The position numbers were made by a program, and so were the translations under genes. A model generated the notes under the pieces. It worked only from the letters and a program-made list of their open reading frames with translations. It did not search any database and was not told the DNA's origin. Of a stretch of DNA of 26,041 nt, positions 25,610-26,041 are shown one piece after another. The stretch is from a virus, in IMG/VR virus record IMGVR_UViG_3300025687_000280, positions 1 through 26,041 of that record, one strand, 5' to 3'. How positions within the stretch are numbered: position 1 is the first letter of the stretch; each line of letters opens with the position of its first letter.

Positions 25610-26041
25610 GAAAGTTTTCCGCCGAATCGGCGGCCTCCTTTACTGAGATCATCGCCTTTTCAAAGATGGCGTTCTTGTCTTCTTGCGAAATCATGCCGAC
25701 CCAGAGAACATTCTTTGCGGGATTTTGCTGTGCCTCGTGATGAACCAGCGTCAACTTCTCCCAGCTTGCGCCATCGTCTTGACTGGCTTTGTCAACCACT
25801 TGACACAAGACGCGGTCTTGCATTGCTCCGAAAGTCAAGATGTCTTCAGGCGTGATCTTCTCCAGCTTTTCTTCGAAGCTGATCTGCTCCGATTCTTCTG
25901 TCGACATCGTCGCTGCCATTCGGCTGATCAGCGTCTTCGAAGCTATACCGGCCGCTTGTGCCTCGATCGGTGAAAGCACGCGGCCGGATAAATGTAATTT
26001 GCCGTTGAAAGCGGTCAGATTCCATCGCGCTTTCTCGGCTA
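25602..26041 (-). CDS. Tail assembly chaperone (G-type), N-terminally truncated by the window
   Basis: The frame is open to the right edge, so the N terminus lies outside; an internal GTG at 25979 is not the start. Visible residues begin ...EKARWNLTAFNGKLHLSGRV, then LSPIEAQAAGIASKTLISRM, then an acidic part (STEESEQISFEEKLEKITPE) and helices to ...AADSAENFRG. A small acidic protein directly upstream of a tape measure gene is the usual tail assembly chaperone, which keeps the tape measure soluble while the tail tube forms. It probably gives two products, one ending at 25602 and one continuing by +1 frameshifting to 25391. Confidence 0.7.
   Translation of the reverse strand, partial: AEKARWNLTAFNGKLHLSGRVLSPIEAQAAGIASKTLISRMAATMSTEESEQISFEEKLEKITPEDILTFGAMQDRVLCQVVDKASQDDGASWEKLTLVHHEAQQNPAKNVLWVGMISQEDKNAIFEKAMISVKEAADSAENFRG
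25608..25613 (-). promoter_or_regulatory. Candidate +1 programmed frameshift site
   Basis: On the minus strand the zero frame reads AAC TTT CGA GGG TGA. Phe-tRNA on TTT can re-pair one base downstream on TTC, and CGA is a slowly read codon in many bacteria. The next codon is then GAG, opening the 72-codon extension. The stop is only one codon beyond CGA. Confidence 0.55.

Noticed and set aside
25469-25855. Plus-strand open frame of 128 codons opposite the tail chaperone
   Set aside because: It is Arg/Pro/Ser-rich with no ribosome site and lies antisense to two well-explained frames.
1-26041. CRISPR arrays, tRNA genes, insertion sequences and attachment sites
   Set aside because: No spaced direct repeats of CRISPR type, no cloverleaf candidates, no transposase and no integrase were found; the only regular repeats are the iterons and operators.

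Overview
The window is most of the genome of a small tailed bacteriophage, probably a siphovirus with an HK97-type head and a long non-contractile tail. The evidence is the gene set: large and small terminase, portal, prohead protease, major capsid protein, head-tail connectors, tail terminator, tape measure protein, tail assembly chaperones, tail-tip proteins and a lysis block. No sheath, integrase, CI-like repressor, tRNA, rRNA, IS element or CRISPR array is visible. TAA, TAG and TGA are all used as stops, and many starts carry good Shine-Dalgarno (SD) sites, so the host is a bacterium with the standard code. A proteobacterial host is a guess.

Layout. Nearly everything is on the minus strand and reads from right to left. 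Bases 26041-20869 hold the tail module: tail assembly chaperone (N terminus outside the window) with a probable +1 frameshift extension, tape measure protein, distal tail protein and tail hub. Bases 20872-19639 hold the lysis block: an L,D-transpeptidase-like wall enzyme, an overlapping small gene and a holin-like protein. Bases 18376-19642 are a plus-strand island of two beta-rich structural or receptor-binding candidates. Bases 18223-15464 are an early region of small genes in two or three operons. It includes a candidate single-strand annealing protein, a SWIM zinc-finger protein and several genes shorter than 60 codons. Bases 15463-13767 hold replication: a winged-helix initiator with iterons inside its own coding sequence, a zinc-finger candidate helicase loader and a ribbon-helix-helix protein. 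Bases 13758-10289 hold a ParB-methyltransferase, small terminase, an HTH protein and large terminase. Bases 10187-8202 hold a small early gene, a second methyltransferase and a RusA resolvase. Bases 8199-144 hold head morphogenesis: a portal-MuF fusion, protease, capsid, decoration protein, connectors and tail terminator. A second plus-strand island of two small genes (4457-4952) sits between portal and protease. The left edge cuts a gene in the major-tail-protein position, and the right edge cuts the tail chaperone that normally follows it. The window is therefore probably a permuted, nearly complete genome.

Regulation. Six copies of an 11-bp palindrome, ATGTAWTACAT, lie in five promoters: in front of 4457 (+), 10187 (-), 15838 (-), 16781 (-) and 18169 (-). 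This looks like a phage-wide regulon of early genes. Those genes also share an A-rich leader containing AACAAGG. GC-rich hairpins, often with a TTCG loop, separate early cistrons. Portal and protease share a different upstream element, ATATATACCCTT..AAGGGGTG.ATATG, which may be a late promoter and translation signal. Rho-independent terminators are visible at 4971-4998, 9872-9903, 16875-16903, 17018-17050 (+) and 18324-18352 (+).
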